Below are positions 1 to 11,376 of a DNA stretch of 64,000 nt, one piece after another; within the stretch, counting starts at the first letter, position 1; every line of letters starts with the position of its first letter. The notes beneath the pieces are model-generated. The model made no database searches. It was not told the DNA's origin and saw only the letters and a program-made list of their open reading frames with translations. The position numbers and the translations under genes were made by a program. The stretch comes from Neonectria sp. B-13 (taxonomy: Eukaryota; Ascomycota; Sordariomycetes; Hypocreales; Nectriaceae): assembly GCA_002682825.1 (NCBI GenBank), contig NOKP01000001.1, positions 4,281,296 through 4,345,295 of the forward strand, in the 5' to 3' direction.

Positions 1-2367
1 TCCAACCCCCCTTGTCCATCACAGTCGCATGCCGAGTTGTCATATCTCGTCTTCTGCCCAGACCCCAACGCTCGTCGCTACTGTACCAGTGTTCGTCGCT
101 AACGTGCTCGCCCTCGGAAAAGCGTCCGTGAGCCACACCTTGGAGGGGAGCCTTGTCTGTGGCCTTACCGCATCTAGACACCCTCCACGATGAAAGGGTC
201 GAATCATCACGCGATACTGCCAACTGCTAATGAAGAGACCATAATGCCAGATGCCCAATGCCCAACCGATCTGCACTCTTTCTCTTCCAACACACTGCCG
301 CACAGGGCCAGTCAGCCAGCCTCAGGATTCGTCCCCTCCAAGCGTTCGCAGGGTTTCCAAGGTTCATGTGGGGAGAGCCGTTGACGAAGCACGACGAGAT
401 GAGCAGATGCCCCCTGTTCGTCCCTTGTCGTCGTCCCTTGTCGTCGTCCTCCCCCTTCCCCCCTGAGCCATCAAGGGTTCTTCACTTGCGCTCCCGCCAA
501 CTCGGGTCCCAAACTCCGAATACCGGCCTTTGTGGTCGTCCGGTCCATCATTGCTCAACCGAGCGTGGTGACATTGTCGGGCTTGCCGTCGCCAGCTCCC
601 ACCCTCAGCCTACCATCGCTAATCCTTCTATCACTTCGGGCCGTGTGTGAACGCCGTGCCGCGTTTCATCCACTATCATTGACCCAATGTTTATCCTCAA
701 CCGCACGTGGCTTCATCACAGGGTCTCCTCATAAGCATTAGTCGCATTAGCATCATCACTATCACAGTCTTGCCGTCTCTTTTAGTCGAACTCAAGGGAT
801 AATAGTTGCTCTGGCGAACGGCCAAGCTTACTTGCTTTGTGCGTTCTCAAGCTGTCATGGGACCAGGACCAACGACCGGATATCAATGATTGAGCTCCTC
901 CAGCTTACTACGTACATAGTAGTAACCTCGACTGCATCAAGTTGGACAGTTGGGCTGCACGGCACAATCAAGGATCGTCCTTGTAGCCATCCGATATCAG
1001 TGTGCCTTTTCTCCGCCAGCCTACTACATGCCTAGACGCAGTCTTTGCTTTTGCCCCCTAATGGCCCTGGTCAAGAAGTGGTTTGCCCGTGCCGCCCGGC
1101 GCGCCGTTGACAGCCCCAAGCCTCAAGGTAGCACTACGTATTTCCACATGGCTGCCCCGGTAGAACCTGAAACAGTGCAACGGAATGATTTCCAGTCCCT
1201 AGTCGCCAATTACTACAAATGTACTCCGTACTTTTATTTATTTCTCCTATTTAGACTGCAGTCTGTGGCTTCGAAACTAGATATGCATGCCAAGTACGAA
1301 TAGTACCCTGGCTGAACCCAGATGGCTAAAACACTCCCGATGGACGGATATAGCTGAAGTCTATTACCAAGCCTCAGCAGAGAGCCAAACAACCAGCAAA
1401 AGTCTAAGGCCCCTTTGAGACGCCTTGTTGGCCTTGGGAATTGTGCATTCCTCCCGTGTCTGGTCCATTGGCTACATACCCAGCCACCCGCCTACTTTTT
1501 AGCCTTCGCGAGACTTTTCGCCAGCAGGGACCCTTCTTCTACTACTCTGTATGTACTAGCCCACCCCGTTGCAACTTACGGAGTACCAGCTCTCGGGATA
1601 ATTATCACGGGGTCCACGCTGTGTGGAGTTTGCAAACCTGGGCCGGCAAAACAAACAAAAAAGGAATGTTCTCGCGGGCTCCGGCAAACGACCCCACCGG
1701 CTCGGGGGGTCATCACCGGACAAGGAAAGCTCTGTTTACATCCTCGAGCCCCGGAGGATGATGAAAGGTGAGTTTGGGGTACGTGTAGTCCGCACTACAA
1801 ATACGTGCGTATAGTATGTAGGAAGTAGTTATGTGGCACGTCCCACGTGCTGTATCTAGGGAAACTCGAAATGGTGCCGTCTTCTCCCACGTGGGTGGAT
1901 TCCTCCACGGACGCCATCCCGTCAAGCTGGACCAGCCTTTTGTTTCCGAGTTTCCGGTGCGCTTGTAACTCGCATCTTTTGCATGTCTCGTGATACAGGA
2001 GTCTCTTCGAGTTCCCAGCTAGCTCTAGCACGTGTATGCGCATAGCCAATCTCCAAAAAGCACAACACCATGGTTCAAGTACAACACCCGCATCCTTGAT
2101 TTATATGCCCGGTATTATACCTTCAGGTTTCTGCGACCCCACATCTCTGTTCCCATGCACGCGTTCTGTCAGATCTGGCTTATAGACGCGTGACGCGAAC
2201 CATTCCTGAAGGTATAAGGTGCATGCTAATTCCCCTCGATACCAACGTTCAAGGGTTTCGCATAAACAATCCCACCTCCATATCTCATACCTCGTATGTC
2301 TTTATCATATTTGCACAAGCTGCATCCCGTAGTTATTTCCCAGTCAACAATGCGAAGTGCATCCCCC
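1..2367. other. gene-free stretch at left edge
   Basis: No reading frame here shows codon structure, length or motifs of a real protein; the short open frames overlap one another in several phases. The stretch carries a duplicated CCTTGTCGTCGT near 423-446 and two copies of the 9-mer TACGGAGTA (reverse complement at 1222-1230, forward at 1577-1585). The right part is the 3' flank of the STK19-like gene. A regulatory region or the end of a gene outside the window is possible. Confidence 0.5.
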
Positions 2368-3456
2368 CTAAACTCCCAACGCCCTCACTCCCCTGCCCAC
2401 ACTCCCCGTCTCGAACAGCTCGACAACCCCAAGCCCTACCGCCTCACCAAGCACCCACTCCCACTCAACTCCCCAGAACACCTTCCATCGCGTCCCGTAC
2501 AGCCTGCCGCCCTCGAACCGCTCCTGCAACCAGCTCTCCGGGCACTCGCCCCACTTGGTTCGTCCCAGCGCCTCCCGCACCCAGTCGACGGCGCCCTCCG
2601 CCAGCTTCAAGTACCGCCCGTGGCCAGGAACTGCGAGCCTGAACACCGCCTGTGAGGCAGCGTGCGTGAGCGTCGGGGCTCCACCACCTCCGCCGGACAG
2701 GTGGATGGCGTTGCGGCCGCCCACAGCGGAGACGGTGCCGGAGGCGAAGCGGGAGACGTGCTGGATAGACATGAGGGTCGTGCGGTCCTCAGGGCGGACG
2801 TCAAGGGTGTTTCCCGGAGCGGCAGGTGTTGAACCTGTTAGGAAACCCGCTCGAACAAGTTCGTCCGCCTGGCCATCCTCCAATGCGCCTATGGGAAGTG
2901 TCTGCGCTGTAGGGTTTTCTCTCAAGAACGCCTTAAACGACGTCTTTGTCCCCTCTCCCAGTTGCGCTCTATCGATCATCCCATCCAAGTCGGTCGTTTC
3001 GATGAGCGCCTCGCCCATGCCGCCGCGCCTGTCCACCCTTACTCTCCTTATAATACCCTTCCCCGTGAGCTCAGCCATCTCCCGCGCCACCTTGGACGGC
3101 GAGTTCAAGATCGCGTTGAGGTGGCCAACGGTCACGATGGGCGGTGCGACGACCCGGTAGTTGAGTACCTCGGTGGTCCGCGTCGAGTTGAAACCCGTTG
3201 CTGGAACAGGGCTGAACATGCGAGACCGGACATAACGCATCGCCTGGACGACGTCTCGCAGCGTCAACTCTTCCTGTAGGATTTTGGCGAGTCCTAGGTC
3301 GTCCAGCTTGTCCTGGAAGAGGTCTGCTTCATCGTCCTTGGGTTTGCGCGCCTTGACGGGCGATCGGATTGGCCGTGCCTGCCCCGTGGGTGACGAACGA
3401 GAGGGTTTCGTGATTCGATTTGATTTTCCCAGTATAGAGCGTATACTTCTGGGCAT
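2368..3456 (-). CDS. STK19-family winged-helix protein
   Basis: This intronless gene encodes 362 residues that resemble the fungal Stk19 family (Pfam Stk19). The human member was once called a serine/threonine kinase but is now viewed as a winged-helix DNA-binding protein that acts in transcription-coupled nucleotide excision repair; no kinase motifs are visible here, which agrees. The recognisable parts are a basic Ser/Arg/Pro N-terminus (MPRSIRSILGKSNR), an LRDVVQAMRYVRSRMF helix, and a C-terminal block with GRYLKLAEGAVDWVREAL and KWGECPESWLQERFEGG. I chose the ATG at 3456 because the 33 codons in frame upstream look like leader sequence. It lies downstream of the SulP transporter gene on the same strand, separated by 533 bases. 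A nuclear role is inferred from the family. Confidence 0.8.
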   Translation of the reverse strand: MPRSIRSILGKSNRITKPSRSSPTGQARPIRSPVKARKPKDDEADLFQDKLDDLGLAKILQEELTLRDVVQAMRYVRSRMFSPVPATGFNSTRTTEVLNYRVVAPPIVTVGHLNAILNSPSKVAREMAELTGKGIIRRVRVDRRGGMGEALIETTDLDGMIDRAQLGEGTKTSFKAFLRENPTAQTLPIGALEDGQADELVRAGFLTGSTPAAPGNTLDVRPEDRTTLMSIQHVSRFASGTVSAVGGRNAIHLSGGGGGAPTLTHAASQAVFRLAVPGHGRYLKLAEGAVDWVREALGRTKWGECPESWLQERFEGGRLYGTRWKVFWGVEWEWVLGEAVGLGVVELFETGSVGRGVRALGV

Positions 3457-3989
3457 TTTATCTGTGAATATGTGAAAATGCTCGGTTCTTGGATGACATG
3501 ACTTCACGCAGTTCATCAAACATGTGTAGTTGACGCCCTTCGACGTTGCTGACAAAACAGTGGAGAAACCAGGCCAAAATCGACTCGCCGAAAGGTAGGA
3601 TTGGGAAGGAGGCGAGAAGTATCAACCACCGCGATGAACCACCGCAAACGTCTGAGCAGCGGGGCAGAATTCCGCTATCAACGGCCCCAGCCCAGCTCAA
3701 ATTTCAAGTCTCATATTGAAGGATTGTTCTTCATCGTGTAGGAGCCCAAGGTGTTACTCTATCCTACAACCGGATGAATAAGTTGTGCCTTGTAATATAA
3801 CAGGCACCAACACCAAGCTACATAAAGATGCCTCATTCACTTGCATCTCACTCAACCCTCTAAACCCAAAGTGAAGCATCGTCTTCACCAGTATTGCAAG
3901 CAAGATTTAGTTACTAATATTTTAAGGAGTTTATTGTTGGAGTTTGTTCACTCCTCCTTATTTTCACATTCTAAGATTTGGACGAAGTC
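3457..3989. other. intergenic, STK19-like promoter and transporter 3' flank
   Basis: This 533-base gap lies between two minus-strand genes. It must hold the 3' end of the transporter transcript and the promoter of the STK19-like gene. An AT-rich part (about 3770-3990) fits a 3' UTR and polyadenylation region. No gene or clear motif was seen. Confidence 0.5.
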
Positions 3990-6900
3990 CTAACCCGCCG
4001 TCGTCAAGATGTACGAGGTAATGGCGCTCATCCGCTCGCTTGTGAGCTTCAGAGATACCCTTAGCAATTCCCTCCCAACCTCCGGCTCTTCGACCTGAAT
4101 CTTGGCCCACTGATCCTGGTCCATCAGCCAGGTTACGCAATCCTTTTCCACAACCGCGGTCGCCGTCCGGTCCGTCTCCGAGAAGAAAGGCAGCTCCCCA
4201 CAGGTGGTTCCAGCCACGATGCTCTCGCAAAGCCAACCTTGAGGTAAATCGTACTCAGCACGGATGATGCCCTTCTCCAGAAGATAGAATCCTTTCGCTT
4301 CCTCTCCGCGCCGGAAAATGATGGTCCCGGCAGGGTACTCCCGCCTGGTAAAGTATGAGGTCGCTGGGAACCAAAAGTCCTCATTCTTGTCACTGAGACC
4401 CTGGAAGACTTGTAGCATAAGGCGTAGGGGCTCTTTGAAGCTCATCCACTTTGATGGACGCTGGTTGTCAACGCTGTTAAGAGCATCGCGAGCGGCCTCA
4501 ACGAGATGGTTTCGGCGCGGTGAGTTGAACGGTGGGTCGAATGACGAGAATCCGGAGGACCTCGCGGGAACATCGAGGTTTTGTATAGACATACGCTTCA
4601 AGGAAAGTTCTTCCTGTCTTGCGTATAAAGTCATGAGAAGCTCGTTCTCACAGCTCTCTAATGCAGAGTTAAGATTGGGCAGCATCATAACCTCAATCCC
4701 ATCACTTCCAAGTCCCACCGCCCTCAGGTTTCGGCCAAGCTGACTCTCAGAGTCTACACCACTCAAGACGAGGTGAACAGCCTTGTTGTTGAGCAGCCGG
4801 CTTATGGTGTTAAAGGCCTCGCCAGCCGAGTAATCAAGCCCAGTGACGTGCCACAAGTCCAAAATCAAGAATTTGATGGGCTGCTTAGTAAATGCGCTGT
4901 CGGCCAAAAGGTTTCGAATCTTCTCCTCGACGCTAACGATGGTTCCGAAGAAGAGATACCCAGTGAGCTTCACAATATAAATCTGTCGACCAACCTGATG
5001 CAAATAATTATGTTGCGAAGGATTGCGTCTCACTGTGGATGTGACAATGTCACCAGAATAGTTTCCACGGATAGCCGACACTCGTGAAGTTTGCAGAATG
5101 AGTGACACAAAGGCCAGCAGAATGCCCACCCCAATGCCCACCACGAAGTCGTGAATGCCCATGACGAGCACAATGACGACAACGGTGAGGTACTCGGCAA
5201 TTTTGAGCTTCTTGCGGGGAAGCCACAGGGCCTCTAGCATCAACTCAAAGCCAAGGTCGAAGATTAGAGTGCCCACCATCATGACTGGAATAAAGCCGAT
5301 GAGCGACGGGCCAACAAGCATGATGCCAAAAGTGGCGGCTGCCAGAATGTAGCCCGCAAGCCTGCTGTTTCCGCCTGATCGCATGAAGAAGACGGTATTG
5401 GCATATACCAAGTAGTTCTGAATGCTGCCAAAGCAACCAGATAAAAAATTAGAATAGCCGTGGAGCCTGAGCTCCTTGTCGAGATCGGCATGGTCCTCAC
5501 CGCAGTTCAGCGCCAAGGCAGGAACGTTAATCGGGACATGCAAGATGCCAAAGAACGTCAAGGCAAACATAGCAGGAACACATTCCATAACAGCGTCCCA
5601 GCGCACAAGTTTGAACTCTGATGTGATCGTCAGCGTGCATGTCAAAGATGGATTGGAGGAGCATGGGACTTACTGTAGAGGGTGTAGAAATACCACCAGG
5701 GCTCCCCAGAGGGTGGACCTTCGAAAATCCACCCATGGTCGCGCAGGACATCCACATCCAAGATGTCGAGTGATGTAACAAAGAAATAAAAGATAACGGG
5801 AATCGCTAAGATAAAGAGCGGCAAGAAGAACTTGGACGTGACCTTAGACTGCCCATAAAAGAGAATAATGGCGAGGACCAAGGGCGTGACCCAGAGCGGT
5901 ACGGTAGCGGAGTCTGTCAGTTTCTTCAGTGTGTCAAGGTCATATTCAAGGCTGCCGTTGAGACGAGCCGAGACCTCGAAACCGGTGGCCACCAGGAACC
6001 ACCCGACACCGCCTATGCAACCAATCAAGATATGCCGGGGAATGAACCCTACCATGTATCCGACCTTGAACCGTCCCATGAGATAGAAGACGAGACCGGT
6101 AATCATGGCGCTGATGGCATATGACACAATCGTAGTAGCGATCACGGCATCGGGGTTCTCTTCCCCAACCGAGTCGGTGATTTTATTCGCCATATTGTGG
6201 AAGAAGGGAACCACTTCGATCTATGCTGTGTTAGTCACTAGGAAGCAAAGGCAGCATGGAATACGAACCAACTCAGACCCAACGGAGCCCTTGAAGATGC
6301 TCCCAGTTGAGAAGGTGATTTGTGATATAATGGTGCTGACATAGAAAACAGAGATTCCCGCGGAGCCAAGATGCGCAAATATCGGCTTCCCTATGGGGAA
6401 TAGAATCATGCCTATAACAGGTCAGTGAAGGTCGGAGCCTAGGGGAACCGCACAACGTACCGTAAGACAGAGCATCCAGAATGTTGAGTAAGAGTCCAAC
6501 AGCCACGGCAGGGAGGCAAGAAGCGGGCGTGACCACGGCGGTTTGCCAAATTGCGTGGCGGTCCCAACGCCTCGGGTTGACAGCGACAGCAACGCCGTGT
6601 GTCATTCGTTCTTCCATCTTATGGCCAGCTCCCACCAAGCCACTTATCCACGGATGCTTCGCTTGGGACTTTTGGCCCTCGAGGTCCTCTGTATAAGATT
6701 GCCTACTGCCCGAAGTCACCCTCGTCAGCAGTGGGGTCCGTTCAGAGGCTGCGTCGCCGTGGCAGGTACTTTGATGTTGCTCAACCTGGGTTTGGGCGTC
6801 TTCGTCGTCTTCTTCATCTTCATCATTTTCGGGATCGGAGGGATGGTGTTGCGCCATCGACTGGGGAGGTGATTCCTTGAGAAGATTGGCTAGCACCGAC

Positions 6901-7524
6901 GGCCCGGCGGGGACATCAGTGTTGCGCTCAGTCTCTGGGGATGGTGGCTCCGAAACTTCGACAATTGTCTTGGAATTGCGTGCGTGGTCGACCACGGACG
7001 CATCATCGCCGTGTTCGGACCCTGGGGCCTCATGGTAGGATGATCGGGCTCGTTGTAGAAACGCAGGGCTTAGGTGCGCCTGTCCGTCCGAGAGTAGGTA
7101 GGTGGCGAGCTCTGCGGTGTCTTCTCGGATGTTTCGCGCATTCTGCACACTATCGACAGGGACTATTTCTGGGGAGTTAGCAAAATCGTAGCAATGTTAT
7201 CGCCGTTGCTGTGGAGAGGACTGTGGAAAAAAGCGACGGCAGTGGAAGTCGATGGTCGCGCAACGCCGTAGCACCGCAACATGGCAAGCAAAACGCACCT
7301 AGTAGGTCATCTCGCACAGAGCCGTAAAAGGACCGGATGGGCTCTCGGTGGCCGGGCGCGGATGCGATGGACGTCGGCCGCGCGGCAGCAATTGAAGTGT
7401 GCTGAGAAGCGCGGGAGGGGCTGGAACTGGCGGCATCGCCGCCTTGCGGCTGGGGGGAGTCGCGCTGCGAGGTTGAGCTCAATGCCCTCCGCCTCCATGG
7501 AGAGAATCCCAGTGGCGATGACAT
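3990..7524 (-). CDS. SulP family transporter with STAS and cyclic-nucleotide-binding domains (Vsb1-like)
   Basis: Five exons (complement of 3990-5617, 5674-6220, 6269-6411, 6461-7168, 7299-7524) keep frame and give 1083 residues. An acidic, Ser/Pro-rich cytosolic N-terminus (about 1-250) is followed by many hydrophobic helices of a SulP/SLC26 core, from about 290 (NILDALSYGMILFPIG) to about 720. A STAS domain follows (about 752-860, IKFLILDLWHVTGLDYSAGE), then a C-terminal cyclic-nucleotide-binding fold (about 950-1050, YPAGTIIFRRGEEAKGFYLL and CGELPFFSETDRTATAVV). This SulP-STAS-cNMP order matches yeast YGR125W/Vsb1, a vacuolar membrane protein needed for basic amino acid (arginine) storage. 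Transport substrate and ligand binding of the cNMP fold are inferred. The start is the ATG before SSPLGFSPWRRR; the other upstream Met would add a stretch without conserved character. Confidence 0.88.
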
Positions 7525-8504
7525 TTCATGGGTTCGAGCTTGCACTTGGCCGCCAAAGCTCCTCGGTATGGCGGGATGCGGTTGGATGGGGATTTTAGTG
7601 TGGCATGGGTGAGAGTATGAGCAAACGGAAACGGGACACAAAAGTCAGAAAGTCGGAAGATTCAAAATAATGGTGAAAGCGAGAGTGAAAGGGAGGATGC
7701 AAGAAAGTCCAGGCATTCCAGGCTCTCAAACAACGGACCGACGGCGAGACGACGAGGGTTCGTGGGGAATGGAGTGACGAAACTCAATGACTGAGAGCCG
7801 GTGGGTCATGGCACCAGCGGCGGGCGTAGGTTCTCCCCAGGGCTCCATCGCCTTGTGCTATCTGCGGAGCAAGAGCTACTTCGTGCGTAGTACTCTGTAG
7901 CAGATGCGTGATAATGCGTAGTAATGCGTAATGGGCGTAGTAAAAACGTAGTAGTGGCCATGCCCATGTCGCCGCTCAGTCGCCGCTCAGTCGCAAGGAA
8001 ACCTTGCTTGCTTCCATCCAGTTGCGTCAACGAGTCAACGTGGTCCAGGCGTTCAGGGCCAAGATTCTCCCTTTGGTGCTTGACTACAGATTTTGCATGT
8101 GGTCTCGCCCCGGAAACCGGCCCCGAAACCGCCCCTCCAGAAGCAGGCTCCAGCTAGCTGCAGTGCCACTCCACTATCTCGACTCGCGCATTCTCATGTC
8201 ACTAACACCGGCCAGACTAACTTAGGACTGCCCTGAGATTGGCCCGTCGCAGCTGGCGGGCGTTGGGTGTTGTTGCTAGCGCATTCGCCCGTGCGTACAA
8301 CGGTATGGTAGGCAGATGTAATGGTGGCTGTCACCTGACCGTGCCTGTGACGCACATTCGTGCTTGAGTCGCTTTAAGGCATCGTGCTCCTGCCTCCCTT
8401 GCCCAGAATGGATCCACGATGGCTTCCAAGAGGAAAGGCGCCGGAGGGGACCAAGCGAAAGGGCACTAATAACAACCCCAAAAAAGGGAAACAGAAAAAT
8501 AACA
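7525..8504. other. intergenic, transporter promoter region
   Basis: This 980-base gap between two minus-strand genes holds the promoter of the SulP transporter and the 3' flank of PSF1. It has imperfect repeats of GCGTAGTA (about 7884-7954) and a direct duplication of GTCGCCGCTCA at 7968-7989. No gene was seen. Confidence 0.5.
7884..7954. repeat. imperfect GCGTAGTA repeats
   Basis: The motif GCGTAGTA and close variants (GCGTAATG, ACGTAGTA) recur about five times in 70 bases upstream of the SulP transporter gene. It could be a binding-site array or simple slippage. Nothing in the sequence tells these apart. Confidence 0.4.
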
Positions 8505-9286
8505 TTAGCCCAGCTTGTGAAGATATCCCTGCGCAATCAGCCGCTCCACGTCTCCCTGCCGCACGTAAAACTGGCTGTTCTTGGTCAGGGTGATGGCACT
8601 GTGACCTGAGTAAGCCGTAGTCCTCGCCACTCCAATCAACATAGACGGTGCTGAACTTACCCGTACTCCGTCTGTATCTCCCCGGCATCCTTGAGCACAC
8701 GCACGTCGATGAACAGATCTCGCGGTGGCTCCAAGCTCCCCGTCAGGTCAATGTCTGTCCATTGGCCTTTGTACGCCGCCAGTAGGTCGCCGTATTGACG
8801 AACATACTCCTCTTCCTGCGGACTCAGGCTGCTTGTTGTTGCGTCGCCGGGCCCAACGGCTCCCCCGCTCAGCGTGCCTCCGGTATCTCGCACTTGTTGG
8901 CCCGATAGATCAACCACGTCTGACCCATTCCACACAAGCTCCTCCAACTTGTCTGTCCGTGTTCGATGGTATGCAAGCAAGCACCGCTTGTTCCAGCGAA
9001 TTGAAATATGGTTGACCACCAACGTACAGGCAATTGCTTGTTTCTCGCTCGGTTCGGAAGAATCTTCGAATGGTCCCAAGAGGTCGTTGGCATCCTTCTG
9101 CAAATCCCTGACCTCTCGCGTCACGGCGCGAACGATCTCGGCCTGGTATGGGGGAAGGTGGGCGAGGTTCTGCGTTCGCTTGGCATGATGGACCTATATC
9201 CAGGACACAGTTAGCAACCCTCGTCGCCTCATTGGAGAGCACAATTGGAGGCTCAATACCAGCTTGTTGCCCAAGTCCCCGTACAT
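8505..9286 (-). CDS. PSF1: GINS complex subunit Psf1
   Basis: Three exons (complement of 8505-8598, 8661-9193, 9260-9286) give 217 residues, close to the family's usual 200-220. Psf1 is part of the Sld5-Psf1-Psf2-Psf3 GINS tetramer, which joins Cdc45 and Mcm2-7 in the CMG helicase at DNA replication forks. Recognisable parts are the N-terminal MYGDLGNKL, the A-domain helix KRCLLAYHRTRTDKLEEL, and the C-terminal B-domain ending in ITLTKNSQFYVRQGDVERL followed by a Gly-rich tail. The first exon is only 27 bases. The last acceptor was placed at CACAG/T because this is the only choice that restores the conserved C-terminal frame; an AG six bases upstream would shift it. An MBF/E2F-like motif cluster lies 146-189 bases upstream of the start. 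Confidence 0.92.
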
Positions 9287-9885
9287 GACGCGGCCAGTAC
9301 AAACGGGATGCTCTCAAAACGAGGGTCAGCGCATCCAGACGCCTGGCAGCTGCTACAATGCGAAAAGGAGATCGGAGGGTGAGGCAGGAATAAGCTCTGG
9401 TTGAATTATGTACAGGTCCTGATCAAGAGCCTTTCGCGGAGACAATGATTTAGTGTCGCGTCAACGCGGAACGCGGTGACTGGTAGGCTCGTCGTGGCTA
9501 CCCCGCCAAAATATGGCTTACAAGAATACGACTTGGTACTCGCAAATTTTACCCCTCCTCAAACTTCCCGTCGCGACCTTGATCAGGCAGCACCAAACTC
9601 AACCTGCCTGCCGTTCGGTAACACGGCGCAGAACAAAAATTGGTCGACTGAGAGAGAACCAAAAGAGACAGTAATTGTGAAATGCTGCTGACATGGATAC
9701 TAGATCCTATGCCCACCACGTAATATTTTTTTTCGTTGCTTCATAGTCTATGATAGGTGCGAGGGATAGCTTTCAAAACCGGTCCCCCTTTCATGCGGTT
9801 CATTCCCAAGACATCATTCCCATTGGAGTCATCAAATCCCAGCCGTGCCTCATCACATGATCCTTCCCGATATTCGGGGAGCAGA
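9287..9885. other. intergenic, PSF1 promoter and eEF1B 3' flank
   Basis: This 599-base gap holds the PSF1 promoter on its left and the 3' UTR of the elongation factor gene on its right. The notable content is the cluster of CGCG-containing motifs at 9432-9475. No gene was seen. Confidence 0.55.
9432..9475. promoter_or_regulatory. MBF/E2F-like motif cluster upstream of PSF1
   Basis: TTTCGCG at 9432-9438 matches the core of MBF/E2F sites, and the next bases carry CGCGT and two ACGCG cores within 9454-9475, as in fungal Mlu cell-cycle boxes (ACGCGT). The cluster is 146-189 bases upstream of a gene for a replication-fork protein. In ascomycetes MBF drives G1/S expression of replication genes, so S-phase control is a reasonable inference. 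Confidence 0.5.
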
Positions 9886-10917
9886 TTACAGCTTCTGCAT
9901 GGCAGCAACGTAGGTGGACTGAACGTAGTCCTCGAGCTCGCAGATCTTGTCGGAGAGATCATCCATGCCAACCTTATCGTCCTCAACGACGAGGTTGATT
10001 TGGAGCTTCTTGACACCGAAAGCAACGGGAACCAGCTGGGAACCACCCCAGACAAGGCCGTCCATCTGGACGCCACGGACACCCTCCTCAAGGGCAGCCA
10101 TGTCGGTCTCGTCATCTAAAAACCGGTCAGCAAGGTGCGTTCTATTGAGGCGTGTGGAGAATCCTACCCCAAGGCTTGACGTCAAGAGTGACGATAGACT
10201 TGGCAATGGTCTTGGGCTTGGCGTCCTTCTTCTTCTTGTACTCAGCCAGTCGCTCCTCGCGGACGCGGGCGACCTCCTCATCCTCCTCCTCGTCGCTGCC
10301 GAACAGGTCGACGTCGTCATCATCCTCATCCTCATCAGCAGCAGGGGCAGCGGCAGGGTTGACGGGGAGCTCGGTGACCTCAGGGCCGTAGGTAGAGTAA
10401 GCAGCGGAGGCATCACCGCTCAGGGTAGCGAACTCGGGCTCGTAGCTGGCGATGTGCTTGTACCAACGGGCAGCGTGAGGGTACTTCTTGGCATCAGGGG
10501 CGGACTGAGTGGCCTTGAAGACGGCAACATCAGCCTGAGAGGCGTTGTAACTGTCGACGGCTGTTAGCACATCTTGTCGAATGGGAGTTTGAACAAATCT
10601 CGGGCATTCAAAAACAACTCAGAGGTGCACAAGTGCATGGATTTTTCGTCAGTAGGCGGGTCTTAAGCGCCTCCGAAACACGGACCAATTGTTCTCATCA
10701 TAGAGTAAGGGAGCTTTGGGGAAAGCAAAAGACATGCGGGGAGATGAAGGGAGGATCTGTACATACCCAGTAATGTAGGAGCGGGTGGTCAACCAGCTGT
10801 TAAGCGCTGAGGAGTCCAGCTGTCAGTGACTGAGGCGCTGACGGGGCGCAAGCAAGGCAAAAGAAGCAAGGACATACTGGTGAGTCCAGCATCGGAAAGG
10901 AGGTCGGTGAAGCCCAT
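9886..10917 (-). CDS. EFB1: translation elongation factor 1-beta (eEF1B alpha)
   Basis: Four exons (complement of 9886-10115, 10168-10550, 10767-10806, 10878-10917) give 230 residues. The protein is the guanine-nucleotide exchange factor that recharges eEF1A with GTP during translation elongation. The N-terminus ([13 protein letters not shown]) and about 60 residues form a GST-C-like helical domain. A long acidic linker follows ([20 protein letters not shown]), then a basic stretch ([12 protein letters not shown]) and the exchange domain with [20 protein letters not shown] and a C-terminal [13 protein letters not shown]. The first two exons are each 40 bases long. The third acceptor was set at CGACAG/T, which gives [16 protein letters not shown]; an upstream AG would break frame. 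Strong expression is expected for the family. Confidence 0.95.
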
Positions 10918-11376
10918 TTTGAATGAAGTTGAGTTTGCGTGAGGTAGAAAAAGGGAGAGAGACGGGTATTTGTAGAGGCTGGGAGAGGTGGGAGGAAGAA
11001 AATGGGGTTGTCTGGTCGATGTCCCAAGGTGGGGTTTATGAGATTTTTCGCCCAAACCAAATTTCCAGGACCGGGGCTGGGGCAGTTGAGAATGGCATGA
11101 GTGTTACTGAGGGGAGTGTGGCGGCGGTGCGTGGAGAAACGTCGGGCCGCCCAAGGTGTGGCACATGCGCCACAGGGGTCCCCCTCCAGGGCGATGCTCG
11201 ACGTAAGAGCTCCTGCAGCCTTGTCGACTGATAGGCTACGTGCTAGACTGCGTACCTGACCTACCTACCTTCCGTCACCAACCCGAAGCTCCCTCTTCTC
11301 TTTGAGCTTCACCTTTCAACTCCATTCCCTCTTCCATTTCTCAATTCTCCAGACTCGCTCCCTAGCGTCTCCAACC
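10918..11376. other. divergent promoter, eEF1B and Rpn13
   Basis: This 459-base gap separates the elongation factor gene (minus) from the proteasome receptor gene (plus), so it must serve as a shared, two-way promoter. It has CT-rich leader sequence on both sides. No other feature was seen. Confidence 0.6.

Noticed and set aside
8599..8608. alternative PSF1 acceptor CTCAG six bases upstream
   Set aside because: It shifts the frame and loses the conserved ITLTKNSQFYVRQGD C-terminus.
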